Shown: positions 53,579 to 63,839 of the stretch, piece after piece
Numbering within the stretch: the first letter of the stretch is position 1
Layout of the letters: each line of letters starts with the position of its first letter
Notes under the pieces: generated by a model
Seen by the model: the letters and a program-made list of their open reading frames with translations, nothing else
What the model was told of the DNA's origin: nothing
The model's database searches: none
Program-made: the position numbers and the translations under genes
Source: Caballeronia calidae
Lineage (GTDB): Bacteria; Pseudomonadota; Gammaproteobacteria; Burkholderiales; Burkholderiaceae
Assembly (NCBI RefSeq): GCF_900044055.2
Contig: NZ_FCOX02000024.1
Span: forward strand, 56,035 to 120,034
DNA: 64,000 nt
Reading direction: 5' to 3'

Positions 53579-54696
53579 GACGCGAAGTCCTCGGGATGCA
53601 GCGGCGCGACGACGCGCACCTTCTCGCCCGCGCTGACGGTATGCACGCCTTGCCACACGATGCGCTCGCCCGCCGCGATGCCGCTCGCGAGCGTCACGGT
53701 GCGCTCGCCGTAGCGCGCGACTTCCACGCGCCGAAGTTCGAGCGCATCGCCGGGCTGCTTCACGATCCACACGGCGGGATGGCCGTTGTCGTGGAAGAGC
53801 GCCGTCGATGGAATGGTGAACGCGCCTTTCTCCCCGTTGGCGGAGTCGAACGCGATATCCGCCGTCATGCCGAGACGCACATCGGGCGTCGGCGCTTCGA
53901 GCGTGAGCTTCGCGCGCCAGGTGCGGCTCTGCGTATCGGCGGCGGGCGAGAGCTCGCGTACGCGCGCCTTGAAGGTCTGCTTCGGCAAGGCCGCGAGTTT
54001 CACGCTCGCTTCGCGGCCGACGGCGAATGCGGCGAGCGCGGCTTCGGGCACGTCGCAGATCACGTCGATATCGCCGCTCCATGCGAGCGTGTAGACGGCC
54101 TGGCCCGCGGTGACGTTCTGGCCGGTGTCGGCCTGCTCGGCGGTGATGACGCCCGCGTGATCGGCGCTGAGCGTCGCGTAGCGCAACTGATCGCCCGAGA
54201 GTGCCGCTTGCTGCTGCGCCTGATTGCGTTGCGCGAGCGCGGAGGCGTAGGCGTTCTGCGTCTGTTCGAGTTGCGCGGGCGCGATGAGATTTTCGGCGGC
54301 CTGCGCGCGATCGCGGTCGAGCTGCTGCTTCGCGTACACGAGCTGATGCTCGGCGGCGTCGAGCTGCGCACGTGCGCTCGCGCTGTTCTTCTCGGCATCG
54401 GCGGGATCGAGCCGGGCGACGACCTGACCCGCTTTCACGCTGTCGCCGAGGCGGGCGCGGCGCTCGAGAATCTTGCCGTTGATGCGAAAGGAGAGCGGCG
54501 TCGAATAGCGCGACTGGATCTGACCGGGCAGGCTCGACGTGCCCGCATGACCGTCCGCCTGCGCCGCGACGGCGACGACGGGACGCGGTGCGGGTGCGGG
54601 CGCCTCATGCCGCTTGCAGGCGACGAGCGAAATGCAGACGACTGGAATGACCGCCGCGCGCGCCACGACCGACGCGGATGAGTGGAAGAGCTTCAC
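53575..54696 (-). CDS. RND efflux periplasmic adaptor (membrane fusion protein)
   Basis: 373 residues. A lipoprotein signal with lipobox LVAC is followed by a lipoyl-like segment (RRARLGDSVKAGQVVARLD), an alpha-hairpin of about 90 residues and the beta-barrel/MP domains. The GTG at 54696 puts the signal peptide at the very N-terminus; an in-frame ATG 63 bp upstream gives an unlikely extension. It is the first gene of the efflux operon, divergent from its TetR regulator. Confidence 0.92.
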   Translation of the reverse strand: MKLFHSSASVVARAAVIPVVCISLVACKRHEAPAPAPRPVVAVAAQADGHAGTSSLPGQIQSRYSTPLSFRINGKILERRARLGDSVKAGQVVARLDPADAEKNSASARAQLDAAEHQLVYAKQQLDRDRAQAAENLIAPAQLEQTQNAYASALAQRNQAQQQAALSGDQLRYATLSADHAGVITAEQADTGQNVTAGQAVYTLAWSGDIDVICDVPEAALAAFAVGREASVKLAALPKQTFKARVRELSPAADTQSRTWRAKLTLEAPTPDVRLGMTADIAFDSANGEKGAFTIPSTALFHDNGHPAVWIVKQPGDALELRRVEVARYGERTVTLASGIAAGERIVWQGVHTVSAGEKVRVVAPLHPEDFAS

Positions 54697-54894
54697 AGGA
54701 ACCTCGGCGCCCGCAAGGGCATGGTGCGGCGAGCCTTCGAACCGGGGCGCGCCACTCATGGGCGAAGCAAGGAAAAAACGTCCGGCGAATGAATTCGAGA
54801 AGCGACCCTGAGCGGGGCGGGTCTTTGCGCGGACCTGAAAGCCCCGTCCGGCAGGCGTTTCGACGACCCGGACAAGAATGCGGAGTGAATTCTA

Positions 54895-54908
54895 ATACAG
54901 GTATGTAT
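54895..54908. promoter_or_regulatory. Operator candidate for the efflux TetR
   Basis: ATACA-GGTA-TGTAT is a perfect 5-bp inverted repeat about 50 bp before the tetR start, in an AT-rich patch between the divergent regulator and efflux genes. The placement is typical of AcrR/TtgR-type operators. Confidence 0.6.
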
Positions 54909-54956
54909 CCGAATGCAAAGACGGATTTGTAAGGCCGGCGATGCTACACTTCGCGC

Positions 54957-55580
54957 ATGAAACCAGTACGTCTCACCCGCGAGCAGAGCCGTGATCAGAC
55001 GCGTCAGCGTCTGCTCGACGCTGCGCAGGCGGTTTTCATGAAGAAGGGCTTCGGTGCGTCGAGCGTCGAGGACGTGGCTGCCGACGCTGGCTATACGCGC
55101 GGTGCGTTCTATTCGAACTTTTCGAGCAAGGCCGATCTGCTGCTCGAAGTGCTGAAGCGCGATCACGACACCATCATGCAGCGCCTGTCCACGATCTTCG
55201 AGGACGGCGAGGCTTCGCGCGCCGACATGGAAGCGCGCGTCCTGCAGTACTACAGCGAGTGCTACCAGAACAACGCGTGTTTTCTGCTGTGGGTCGAAGC
55301 GAAGCTGCACGCGAGCCGCGACCCGAAGTTCCGCGCGAGCTTCAACGCGCTCATGCGCGAGTTGCGCCAGAGGACGACGGATTACATCGAGGCGTTCTCG
55401 GAGCGCGCCGGCACGCCGCTCACGATGCCCGCCGAGCAGATGGCGCTCGGCCTGATCGCGCTCTGCGACGGCGTGCAGTTCTTCTACTCGTCGGACCCGC
55501 AATCGGTGCCGGGGCAGCTCGCCGAGGACGTGCTCGCGCAATTCTTCCGGCGCGTGGTGCTGGGCGGCGGCGCGGCCTGA
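54957..55580 (+). CDS. TetR-family repressor of the adjacent RND operon
   Basis: 207 residues. The HTH (SSVEDVAADAGYTRGAFYSNFSSKADLL) is of the AcrR/TtgR kind, and the C-terminal domain resembles the TetR_C group seen with efflux pumps. It is divergent from the adaptor gene with 260 bp between. It likely represses the pump operon and itself until a drug-like ligand binds (inference from arrangement). Confidence 0.9.
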   Translation: MKPVRLTREQSRDQTRQRLLDAAQAVFMKKGFGASSVEDVAADAGYTRGAFYSNFSSKADLLLEVLKRDHDTIMQRLSTIFEDGEASRADMEARVLQYYSECYQNNACFLLWVEAKLHASRDPKFRASFNALMRELRQRTTDYIEAFSERAGTPLTMPAEQMALGLIALCDGVQFFYSSDPQSVPGQLAEDVLAQFFRRVVLGGGAA

Positions 55581-55840
55581 AGCGTCTCGCAGGCCGACGC
55601 ACAGGCCCATGTAAAGACGCACGCAAAACAATTCCTGTTCAGGACAGGTTTCATCGCAACATGCATTGCGGATGGCATGCATGAATTCGATACGCTAATC
55701 TTTGCGCGAGAGCCGAAGCGGCCGCGCTCGCAGTGTTTCGACTTCGCGCGCTATCTCGCGGATTACAGCAATCCGGCGGCGATGAAGCCGATCGCCCATG
55801 CGCATGTGCCGCGCGGCCCGACATCCTGGATGGAATCTCC

Positions 55841-58180
55841 ATGAGCGCATTCACGCGGCGCATCGAAGCGGGGCATGTTCTTCTGTACGCTCGTGCGTGG
55901 ATGATCGCGCTCGGTCTTTTCATCGGATGCGCGGCGTTCGCGCTTCCCGTGGCGGCCGCGCCCTTGCCCGCGGCCATGCAAAGCCTCATATCGACGTGGA
56001 CGGCCGCCGGACCTCAGGCCGCCTCCGCGCCTTCGCCCGCGAGCCAGGCCGAAATGGTGCGTTCACTGGATAGCCTGATCGGCACGCTCGACAACGATGC
56101 GCAGCGCAGCGCGTTCGTCGCGCAATTGAAAGTGCTGCGCGATGCAACCGAGAAAGCCACGCCGATCACACCGCCGCCGCCGCCAGCCAATGGCGATCTG
56201 CTGGGCGCGATCGCATCGGGCATTGCATCGGTCGAAACCAATCTGAGCGAAGGGCTTTCGCCGCTGCGCTTCTGGGCGGCGCGCGCGAGCGCGGCGGCAA
56301 GGGAGTTGCGGATCATCGTGACGGGCGGGAACGGCGAGTCGCTCGGCGAATTCCTCGCCGGCATGGGCGCGACGCTCGTGGGCTGGGGCGTGTGCGCGTT
56401 CGTGCTGATCCGCGTCCAGCGGCACATCTTCGCGCGCTATGGCCGCGACGTCGCGCTCGCGCCGAATCCGACCTCGTTCGAACTGTTCGCCTTCGCGTTG
56501 CGGCAGACGGGGCCGTGGGTCGTCGCATTCCTGGCGGTGCTGCTCTTCGTGCGCGCGATGCCCGATGCGCTCGGCCGCACGCTCGGGCTCGTCATCGCGT
56601 ATGCGATCGTCGCGGGCTTCGTCTTCTCGGCGATCTGCATGATCGTGTTTTCGGTGTTCAGCACGGCGCACCGCCGCGTGGCCGTGCAGCAGCTCCTGGC
56701 GCGCACGCTCTGGCCGCTCTTCGCGATAGGCGCGTGCGGCGCGCTCGGCGATGCGACCGCGAACGCCGACGTCACGCGTCAGCTCGGCACGAATCTCGCG
56801 GGTCTCCTGTCCACCTTCGCGAACCTGGCCGCGGCGCTCTTGAGCGGCTACTTCGCGCTCGCTTACCGGCGGCCCGTCACGCACCTGATCCGCAACCGGC
56901 CCTATGCGCGCAGACGCGATCACAAGTTCGCGACCGAAGCGCTCGATATCCTCGCCTCGCTGTGGCATATCCCGATGCTGCTGATCGCGACGGCTTCCGT
57001 GGTCGCGATCATCGACGGGCGCGGCGCGGAAGGCGACGTGTTGCGGCCGTCGCTGCTGAGCGCGGTGCTGCTCGTCCTGACGCTCTTCGTTTCCGCGTTG
57101 CTGCTGCATCTGACACGCCGCCGCGACACGCGCGCGCAGCGCCGCGCGCCGCATCTGATGCGGCTCGTGCGCTTCGGGTGCACGCTTTTCGTGCTGCTGA
57201 TCTGGCTCGCGTATCTGCGCTTCGAGCTGGAGCTATGGAGCGGGCCGATAGCGCGGCTCATCAAGCACAGCGCGATGACGCCGGGCTTCAGGCACGGGCT
57301 CATCGCGGTGCTCGCGACGGTGTTCGGCGCGTGGTTCATCTGGATCGTCATCGACACCATCATTCTCGAGGCGCTCGGCCCGAACAGCTCGCGCAACAAG
57401 GCGCTCAGTCCCGGCGTGCGCGCCCGCACGATGCTGCCGCTCGTGCGCAACGCGGTCTTCGTGACGGTTGCGAGCATCGCGGCCATCGCCGCCGCGGCGA
57501 GTCTCGGCATCAATCTGACGCCGCTGCTCGCCGGCGCCGGCGTGATCGGCCTCGCGGTCGGCTTCGGGGCGAAGTCGCTCGTCACCGATCTGATCACGGG
57601 CCTTTTCATCATCGTCGAGGAGACGATCTCGGTCGGCGACTGGATCGATATCGACGGCGGTCATGCCGGAACCGTGATGGATCTCACGATCCGCACGGTC
57701 CGCCTGCGCGACGGACAAGGCGCGGTGCATACCATTCCGTTCTCGCAGATCAAGATCGTGAAGAACCTGTCGCGCGATTTCGCGAACGCGGTGTTCGAAG
57801 TCAGGGTGCCGTTCTCGGCGAAGATGGAGGACATCACGCGGATGATCACCGAAGTGGGCGCGGACCTGAGCGAGGACTTCCGCTTTCGCAACGAGATAAT
57901 CGGTCCTGTCGAAGTGTGGGGGCTCGACCGCTTCGAGGCGAACTGCATCGTGGTGAAAGGGCAGATCAAGACGCGCCCGCTGCAGCAATGGAGCGTGGCG
58001 CGCGCCTTCAACGCAAGGCTCAAGCTCAAGATGGACGAAGCGGGCATCGAGATGCTGTTGCCGCAGATGCATCTTCATACGTCGCCGAACAACCGCGACG
58101 AGCGCGAGCAGGCGGAGACCCGGCGTGCAACGGATGGCGCCGTGCAGCCGGAACTCCGCGTGCTCAAGGAGTCGCCGTGA
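55841..58180 (+). CDS. Large MscS-family mechanosensitive channel, YbiO-like
   Basis: 779 residues. A signal/first helix lies at about 15-40, then a periplasmic stretch, and about ten more hydrophobic segments. The MscS pore domain follows near residues 540-620 (LLAGAGVIGLAVGFGAKSLVTDLITG) with its beta domain (SVGDWIDIDGGHAGTV). The length suits moderate-conductance YbiO-type channels that open on osmotic downshift. The ATG at 55841 follows GGAA and starts right before the first helix. The convergent phosphoketolase gene abuts its 3' end with no gap. Confidence 0.92.
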   Translation: MSAFTRRIEAGHVLLYARAWMIALGLFIGCAAFALPVAAAPLPAAMQSLISTWTAAGPQAASAPSPASQAEMVRSLDSLIGTLDNDAQRSAFVAQLKVLRDATEKATPITPPPPPANGDLLGAIASGIASVETNLSEGLSPLRFWAARASAAARELRIIVTGGNGESLGEFLAGMGATLVGWGVCAFVLIRVQRHIFARYGRDVALAPNPTSFELFAFALRQTGPWVVAFLAVLLFVRAMPDALGRTLGLVIAYAIVAGFVFSAICMIVFSVFSTAHRRVAVQQLLARTLWPLFAIGACGALGDATANADVTRQLGTNLAGLLSTFANLAAALLSGYFALAYRRPVTHLIRNRPYARRRDHKFATEALDILASLWHIPMLLIATASVVAIIDGRGAEGDVLRPSLLSAVLLVLTLFVSALLLHLTRRRDTRAQRRAPHLMRLVRFGCTLFVLLIWLAYLRFELELWSGPIARLIKHSAMTPGFRHGLIAVLATVFGAWFIWIVIDTIILEALGPNSSRNKALSPGVRARTMLPLVRNAVFVTVASIAAIAAAASLGINLTPLLAGAGVIGLAVGFGAKSLVTDLITGLFIIVEETISVGDWIDIDGGHAGTVMDLTIRTVRLRDGQGAVHTIPFSQIKIVKNLSRDFANAVFEVRVPFSAKMEDITRMITEVGADLSEDFRFRNEIIGPVEVWGLDRFEANCIVVKGQIKTRPLQQWSVARAFNARLKLKMDEAGIEMLLPQMHLHTSPNNRDEREQAETRRATDGAVQPELRVLKESP

Positions 58181-60580
58181 TCAGAACGGCCACACCCATT
58201 CGGCGATTTCCGGGTGGTCGGTGCCGTGCGTGTGCGCATACTCGAGATGACGGATGATCGCGTTCTTCATGTCCTCCCTCAGATGCGCCGTCCTCGCCTG
58301 CAGGCGCGGCACGCGGTCGAGCACGTCGATGACGAGATTGAAGCGATCGACCTGATTGAGTATCGCGAGTTCGAGCGGCGTGTTGATGTTGCCTTTTTCC
58401 TTGTAGCCGCGCACGTGCAGGTTCTCGTGATTGTGGAAGCGATAGGCGAGCTTGTGGATCAGCCACGGATAGCCGTGAAAGTTGAAGATCACGGGCTTGT
58501 CGAGCGTGAAGAGGCTGTCGAACTCGCGCGCGCTCGATCCGTGCGGATGCTCGCTCTCGGGCTGCATCTTGAAGAGATCCACGACGTTCACGAAGCGCAG
58601 CTTCAGTTCGGGCAGGCGCTCGCGCAGGATCGCGGCAGCGGCCAGCGCTTCCTGCGTCGCGACATCGCCGCATGAAGCGAGCACGACATCCGGCTCCACG
58701 CCTTCATCGGTACTGGCACGCCGCCACACGCCCATGCCTTTCGCGCAATGGACGATCGCTTCGTCGATGGTCGCAAACTGCAGATGCTTCTGTTTGTCCG
58801 CGACGATGATGTTGATGCAGTCCGTCGAGCGCAGGCACTGATCGGCCACGACGAGCAGCGTGTTGGCATCGGGCGGGAGATAGACGCGCGTGACCGACGG
58901 GCTCTTGTTCGTGACGAGATCGATGAAGCCCGGATCCTGATGCGAGAAGCCGTTGTGATCCTGCCGCCAGACTGTCGAAGACAACAGGATGGTCTCCGAC
59001 GAAACCGACGCGCGCCATGGCACATGGTTCTTGCAGATGTCGAGCCATTTCGCATGCTGGTTGAACATCGAATCGATCACATGCGCGAAAGCCTCATACG
59101 TATGGAAAAAGCCGTGGCGTCCCGAAAGCAGATAGCCTTCGAGCCAGCCGAGCAGCGTGTGCTCGGAGAGCATCTCCATCACGCGGCCATCGCGTGAGAG
59201 CTCGCCGCCGTCCTCGTCTTCGGGAAGGTAATCGGCCATCCAGACTTTCTTGCTGACTTCGTAAATCGCCTGCAGCCGGTTCGATGCCGTCTCGTCGGGA
59301 CCGAATACGCGGAACCTGTCCATGTTGCAGCGCATGACGTCGCGCAGGAACTCGCCGAGCGGACGCGTGTTCTCATAGAGCGTCTTGCCCGCCGAGTGCT
59401 CTACATCGACGGCGTAGTCACGGAAATCGGGGAGCTTCAGCTGCTTGCGCAGCATGCCGCCGTTCGCATGAGGATTCGCGCTCATGCGCCGCGTGCCCAC
59501 CGGCGCGATCTCCCTGATCTCGTCGCGCAGGCGGCCGGTTTCGTCGAAGAGCTCCTCGGGCTTGTAGCTCTGCAACCAGCGCTCGAGCACGGCGAGATTG
59601 GCCGGATTGGTATGGACATCCGAGAACGGCACCTGATGCGAGCGCCACGAGCCTTCCACCTTATGGCCGTTGATCTCCTTCGGGCCGGTCCACCCCTTCG
59701 GCGTGCGCAGCACGATCATCGGCCAGCGCGGACGTTCGGCATTGCTGGCATCGCGCGCCTTCTCCCAGATCTCGCGAATCTCGCCGGTGGCGGCATCGAG
59801 CGTTTCCGCCATCTTCCGGTGCATGTCGGCGTGATCCGATCCTTCGACGAAGTACGGCCGATAACCATAGCCGACGAACAACGCTTCCAGCTCTTCGTGA
59901 CTGATGCGCGAGAGTATCGTCGGATTGGCGATCTTGTAGCCGTTCAGGTTCAGGATCGGCAGCACGGCGCCGTCGCGCGCGGGATTGATGAACTTGTTCG
60001 AATGCCAGGCCGTCGCGAGCGGGCCGGTTTCCGCCTCGCCGTCCCCGACGACGCACGCGACGATGAGGCCGGGGTTGTCCAGCGCGGCGCCATAGGCATG
60101 CGACAGGCTGTAGCCGAGTTCGCCGCCTTCGTGGATGGACCCCGGCGTTTCCGGCGTCACGTGCGAGCCGATATGACCGGGAAACGAGAACTGCTTGAAG
60201 AACTTCTGCATGCCCTCGGCGTCTTCGCTCTTGTCCGGATACACCTCTGAATACGTGCCTTCGAGGTACGCGGGACCGAGCACGCCGGGCGCACCGTGGC
60301 CCGGTCCTGCCATGAAGATCACGTCGATGTCGTCGCGCCTGATGATGCGGTTCAGATGCGCCCAGACGAACGACAGTGCCGGGCTCGCGCCCCAGTGGCC
60401 GAGCAGCCGTTGCTTCACGTGCCCGGCTTTCAACGGCTCGCGCAACAACGGATTCTCGGCGAGAAAGATCATGCCTGCCGAGAGGTAATTGCACGCGCGC
60501 CACCATGCATCGACGAGGCGAAGTTCATCGCCTTCGAGAGCAGAAGAATGCGATGCGCCATTTTTCGAATGTTTGCTCAT
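58181..60580 (-). CDS. xfp: Phosphoketolase (xylulose-5-phosphate/fructose-6-phosphate)
   Basis: 799 residues, family-typical length. The thiamine diphosphate site is GDGEAETGPLATAWHSNKF with NLNGYKI. Other signature blocks are GPGHGAPGVLGPAYLEGTYSE and HGSSAREFDSLFTLDKPVIFNFHGYP. It splits xylulose 5-phosphate and/or fructose 6-phosphate with phosphate to acetyl phosphate plus glyceraldehyde 3-phosphate or erythrose 4-phosphate. No ack or pta gene lies beside it. AGGAGA precedes the ATG. Confidence 0.95.
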   Translation of the reverse strand: MSKHSKNGASHSSALEGDELRLVDAWWRACNYLSAGMIFLAENPLLREPLKAGHVKQRLLGHWGASPALSFVWAHLNRIIRRDDIDVIFMAGPGHGAPGVLGPAYLEGTYSEVYPDKSEDAEGMQKFFKQFSFPGHIGSHVTPETPGSIHEGGELGYSLSHAYGAALDNPGLIVACVVGDGEAETGPLATAWHSNKFINPARDGAVLPILNLNGYKIANPTILSRISHEELEALFVGYGYRPYFVEGSDHADMHRKMAETLDAATGEIREIWEKARDASNAERPRWPMIVLRTPKGWTGPKEINGHKVEGSWRSHQVPFSDVHTNPANLAVLERWLQSYKPEELFDETGRLRDEIREIAPVGTRRMSANPHANGGMLRKQLKLPDFRDYAVDVEHSAGKTLYENTRPLGEFLRDVMRCNMDRFRVFGPDETASNRLQAIYEVSKKVWMADYLPEDEDGGELSRDGRVMEMLSEHTLLGWLEGYLLSGRHGFFHTYEAFAHVIDSMFNQHAKWLDICKNHVPWRASVSSETILLSSTVWRQDHNGFSHQDPGFIDLVTNKSPSVTRVYLPPDANTLLVVADQCLRSTDCINIIVADKQKHLQFATIDEAIVHCAKGMGVWRRASTDEGVEPDVVLASCGDVATQEALAAAAILRERLPELKLRFVNVVDLFKMQPESEHPHGSSAREFDSLFTLDKPVIFNFHGYPWLIHKLAYRFHNHENLHVRGYKEKGNINTPLELAILNQVDRFNLVIDVLDRVPRLQARTAHLREDMKNAIIRHLEYAHTHGTDHPEIAEWVWPF

Positions 60581-60649
60581 CAGGACATCTCCTTTCAGTG
60601 AAGGTCCATCGGGAGGTCGGGGAAATGCGACGCGCGCGGTCCTGCGATG

Positions 60650-60907
60650 TCAGTACTTGATGTCTCGCGCCGCCTGACGCCCTTGCTGCTTCGTATCGCG
60701 CTTGTCATGTCTGCAACTGGCGTTGGATTTCTGATTCGCCGCGCGGCAATCCTGCTTCGTGTCTCGCGAATGCTGGCGCGTGTCCTGGCGCACGTCGCGT
60801 CCCGCGCGGCGCTGCTGGGCCTGTTCCGTTGCAAATGAAACATCTGGGGAAGCGACGACGAGCGTCGCGGCGGACAACGCAATGATGTGCAGCGTGCGCA
60901 TGAACAT
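60650..60907 (-). CDS. Small exported protein rich in Arg/Asp/Gln repeats
   Basis: 85 residues. A signal peptide (cleavage near SFA|T) is followed by a highly charged mature part of about 58 residues with repeated R-D-[TVI]-[KR]-Q-like units (GRDVRQ, SRDTKQ, KRDTKQ, ARDIKY) and two Cys (CRAANQ, CRHDK). This suggests a helical or disordered periplasmic protein. Similar small signal-peptide proteins occur in Burkholderia, but I know no function for them. It is the next gene on the minus strand upstream of xfp. Confidence 0.65.
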   Translation of the reverse strand: MFMRTLHIIALSAATLVVASPDVSFATEQAQQRRAGRDVRQDTRQHSRDTKQDCRAANQKSNASCRHDKRDTKQQGRQAARDIKY

Positions 60908-61167
60908 GGCGTGAACTCCAGAGAATGCGTGAGCAGATCAGATTGCTCTACAAGATAGTGGTTAAGCGAGCAGTTGTGAACAGCCTTGAGCGATGGACCG
61001 ACGTTGTTTCGGTTCGCTGCACGATGCCTTGCTGCGATTCGCGAGGCGGCACGCATCAGCGACTATTTCCCCGATGGCAACATCGTCAGGAAATGCGCCG
61101 TCAAATGAATTAAAATACTTTAAGAACGCTGAGCTTTACGTGACCAGTAGCGTCTCGCAGGCATTCG

Positions 61168-61614
61168 ATGACACGCCATATCAGAAGATATTGGGTCGCC
61201 GGCATCGTGGCTTTTCTCGTCGGCAGCTTCGCATCAGCCAATGAACAAACTCGCATGATTCCCTTTCAGCGGGTCGCGGCGAATTTGCTCTTCTTTCCGT
61301 ATCCGGTCGTCGTGTCGACCGCCAGCCTCCACGCTGTCAGTCCGCATCATCCGCGCTATGCCTTTCAAGGCACCATGGACGCGCTGGATGCCGTCACCCT
61401 GTCGAAATACGACAGGAACATCCATCCCGATCTGAGTCAGCTCGCGCGGGCCTATCCGCAATCACCTTCGCCGAATTCGGTTGCCGCGCCGGTCAGACCG
61501 CGCGACGACATCACGAACGGCGAGGACGAATGGCATTTTTACGCCAACCCGCAGATCGGCGTGAAGCATGAGCGCGAGAAAGGCATGACGTTCTCCGTGC
61601 GCCACGATTTTTAA
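61168..61614 (+). CDS. Hypothetical exported protein
   Basis: 148 residues. The N-terminus MTRHIRRYWVAGIVAFLVGSFASAN looks like a signal peptide. The mature protein has an FFPYPVVVSTASL stretch and a C-terminal VRHDF ending reminiscent of, but too short for, an outer-membrane strand terminus. I do not recognise a family. The 260 bp upstream are AT-rich near 61110-61130 and may hold its promoter. Confidence 0.55.
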   Translation: MTRHIRRYWVAGIVAFLVGSFASANEQTRMIPFQRVAANLLFFPYPVVVSTASLHAVSPHHPRYAFQGTMDALDAVTLSKYDRNIHPDLSQLARAYPQSPSPNSVAAPVRPRDDITNGEDEWHFYANPQIGVKHEREKGMTFSVRHDF

Positions 61615-61735
61615 GCACGCGCATTCGTTGCGCGCCGTCCTCGCGCGCGAAATTTCAGGTTGCCGGTTGCCGATGCAGTCGCATAATGTCGTTTAAGCAC
61701 ACCGCGTGATGTTCGACATCGATGGAGCCACGCTA

Positions 61736-62917
61736 ATGAACAAGTTGCTTATAACCGGCGCAACGACGATGTTCACACTGGCCGGCGCGGCCCATGCCCA
61801 AAGCAGCGTCGCGCTGTATGGGCTGATCGACGCGGGCGTGACCTACACGAATAGCCAGATCAGCCCCACGACGGGCGCAGGGCACAGCAATTGGGAGTTG
61901 AAGAGCGGTCCTGTCCAATACAGCCGTTGGGGATTGCGCGGCGCGGAAGACCTGGGCGGCGGACTGAAGGCCATATTCAATCTGGAAAATGGCTTCAATC
62001 TGAACAACGGACAGAACACGTCGAGCAATCGCATCTTCAATCGACAGGCGTATGTCGGCCTGTCGAGCCGCGAATTCGGCACGCTCACATTCGGCCGTCA
62101 AACCGACGACATGGTCGACTTCGTGGGGCCGCTTTCGTTGACCGGCACCCAGTACGGTGGCACGCACTTCGCGCATCCGTTCGACATCGACAATCTCAAC
62201 GATTCATTCCAGATCAACAATGCCGTGAAGTATCAAAGCCCGGAAATGGAGGGCTTCAGGCTCGGCGCGCTGTATGGTTTCTCGAATCAGGCGGGCGGCT
62301 TTTCGAATAACCGTGCTTACAGCCTCGGCATCTCGTATGTGTGGGGAGCGCTCAATTTCGGCGCGGGCTTTCTCCAGCTCAACAGCGACGCGCAGACGCC
62401 GGCACAGATCAATTCGAATGGCGCCGTCACCGATACATCGGGCTCAACGCTGCAGGGCGTGTTCACGTCGAACGCCGTGCCGCTGGGCGCGCTGTCGAGT
62501 CGTCAGCAGACGTGGGGCGCGGGCGTGAACTACGCATTCGGTCCGGCCGTGGCGGGCATCGTCTATACGCAGACCAACCTGACGCAGTTGTTCCAGACAG
62601 GACCGAGCACGCACTTCCAGAACTTCGAAGGCAACCTGCGTTATGCGCTGACGCCGGCGGTCGAGCTTTCTGCCGCCTACACGTATACGCGCGCGAGCAG
62701 CGTCACGGGCGGCGGCAATCCGCACTGGAACCAGGTCAGCGCGATGGCCGGCTACAGCTTCTCGCGGCGCACCGATGTCTACCTGCAGGGCGTGTGGCAG
62801 GGCGTGAGCGCGGGCAGCGGCTCGCCTTTGGGCGTGGCGTGGATCAATGGGATCACCGCGCCGTCTTCGACCAGCAATCAGGTCGAGGCGACGGTGGGGC
62901 TGCGGCATCGGTTCTGA
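61736..62917 (+). CDS. Gram-negative porin, Burkholderiales (OmpC-like) type
   Basis: 393 residues. The signal peptide ends at AHA|Q, and the mature start SSVALYGLIDAGVTY is the classic beginning of Burkholderia/Neisseria general porins. The protein is a chain of amphipathic beta strands (YVGLSSREFGTLTFGRQ) ending in the outer-membrane C-terminal Phe (GLRHRF). It forms trimeric diffusion channels. The ATG at 61736 gives the proper signal peptide. Confidence 0.95.
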   Translation: MNKLLITGATTMFTLAGAAHAQSSVALYGLIDAGVTYTNSQISPTTGAGHSNWELKSGPVQYSRWGLRGAEDLGGGLKAIFNLENGFNLNNGQNTSSNRIFNRQAYVGLSSREFGTLTFGRQTDDMVDFVGPLSLTGTQYGGTHFAHPFDIDNLNDSFQINNAVKYQSPEMEGFRLGALYGFSNQAGGFSNNRAYSLGISYVWGALNFGAGFLQLNSDAQTPAQINSNGAVTDTSGSTLQGVFTSNAVPLGALSSRQQTWGAGVNYAFGPAVAGIVYTQTNLTQLFQTGPSTHFQNFEGNLRYALTPAVELSAAYTYTRASSVTGGGNPHWNQVSAMAGYSFSRRTDVYLQGVWQGVSAGSGSPLGVAWINGITAPSSTSNQVEATVGLRHRF

Positions 62918-62957
62918 GTGGTGTGTCGAGCGTTGGAATAGCGCTCTCTCGACGGGT

Positions 62958-63665
62958 CTAGACGGCCGGCTGTGAAGCGTGAGAAGCGGCGGGTTGCAGC
63001 GTGAGCGCATCGGGCATGGACGAGAGCTCGATTCCGCCTGTTCGCCAGTGCCGGTATGTACGGCCCCATCCCGTTACGGGTCGCGCATGTTCGTTCGTGC
63101 AGAAGTGCTCGAACTCGCGCCACGCTTCCTCGTAGTCGCCCTCACGGGCGAGTTCGAATTGGTGCCCGCCGGTCGCGCACGATGCGAGATTCATGAACTG
63201 CTTCAGTATCGGCCGGCATGCGTGGCTGATGTATGTGTCCGCTTCCGCTCTCGGCCATTCGTTCGCCGCAATGAGCATCTGACGCCACGCGAGAATCGTC
63301 TCACGGCAGGCATCGCATTGCGCATTGCCTTGGATCAGCGCGCTCGCCTCCAGAACGGCGGTCGCGTGCTCCTCTAACTTCGAAAGCTTGATCCACGCCG
63401 CGCGGCCGAGGGAACCGGGCATGCCGTCGTCGCGGTCGATAAACACCCTGGCCGCATCCGTCGACGGCTCTATCTTCACAACAATGCCGTCCGCCTGAAG
63501 CATCACGCGCACGCCGAAATCCGCGACGAGCATCGCAAGGCGGCAGCCCCAGCGCATGGTCATGTCGTGCAGCCAGGCGTCGTCGCAGCTTCGCAGCGCC
63601 GCGGCGATTTCCTCGCGCGCATCGGCAAGCCATCGGCTTTGAGCTAGCCCATCTGTTCGACTCAT
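62958..63665 (-). CDS. Hypothetical cytoplasmic protein
   Basis: 235 residues, soluble, no signal peptide. There are several Cys residues, including QCDACRET in mid-protein, and Trp-rich segments (EEAWREFEHFC, RTYRHWR). I do not recognise a domain. The gene is monocistronic between the porin and the convergent-facing end region. Composition is like that of neighbouring genes, so it is probably a real but unassigned gene. Confidence 0.6.
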   Translation of the reverse strand: MSRTDGLAQSRWLADAREEIAAALRSCDDAWLHDMTMRWGCRLAMLVADFGVRVMLQADGIVVKIEPSTDAARVFIDRDDGMPGSLGRAAWIKLSKLEEHATAVLEASALIQGNAQCDACRETILAWRQMLIAANEWPRAEADTYISHACRPILKQFMNLASCATGGHQFELAREGDYEEAWREFEHFCTNEHARPVTGWGRTYRHWRTGGIELSSMPDALTLQPAASHASQPAV

Positions 63666-63839
63666 GGCGACATCCCGATGCGAGCGGAAACACTAGCTTA
63701 ACTCGTGCGATCAAAGCGTGGGTGACACCGAGCTATGGCCAACTTGCACTCGATTTTCGCCACGACGCACACGAATGACGCCGATGCGCGTCACCGTGAC
63801 CGATCATCCGATCATTCGAAACGTGAAAGACGAGGGAAC

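Noticed and set aside
53579..54082. Long upstream extension of the RND pump frame into the adaptor gene
   Set aside because: The extra residues are an out-of-frame reading of the adaptor. The pump begins at the ATG overlapping the adaptor stop.
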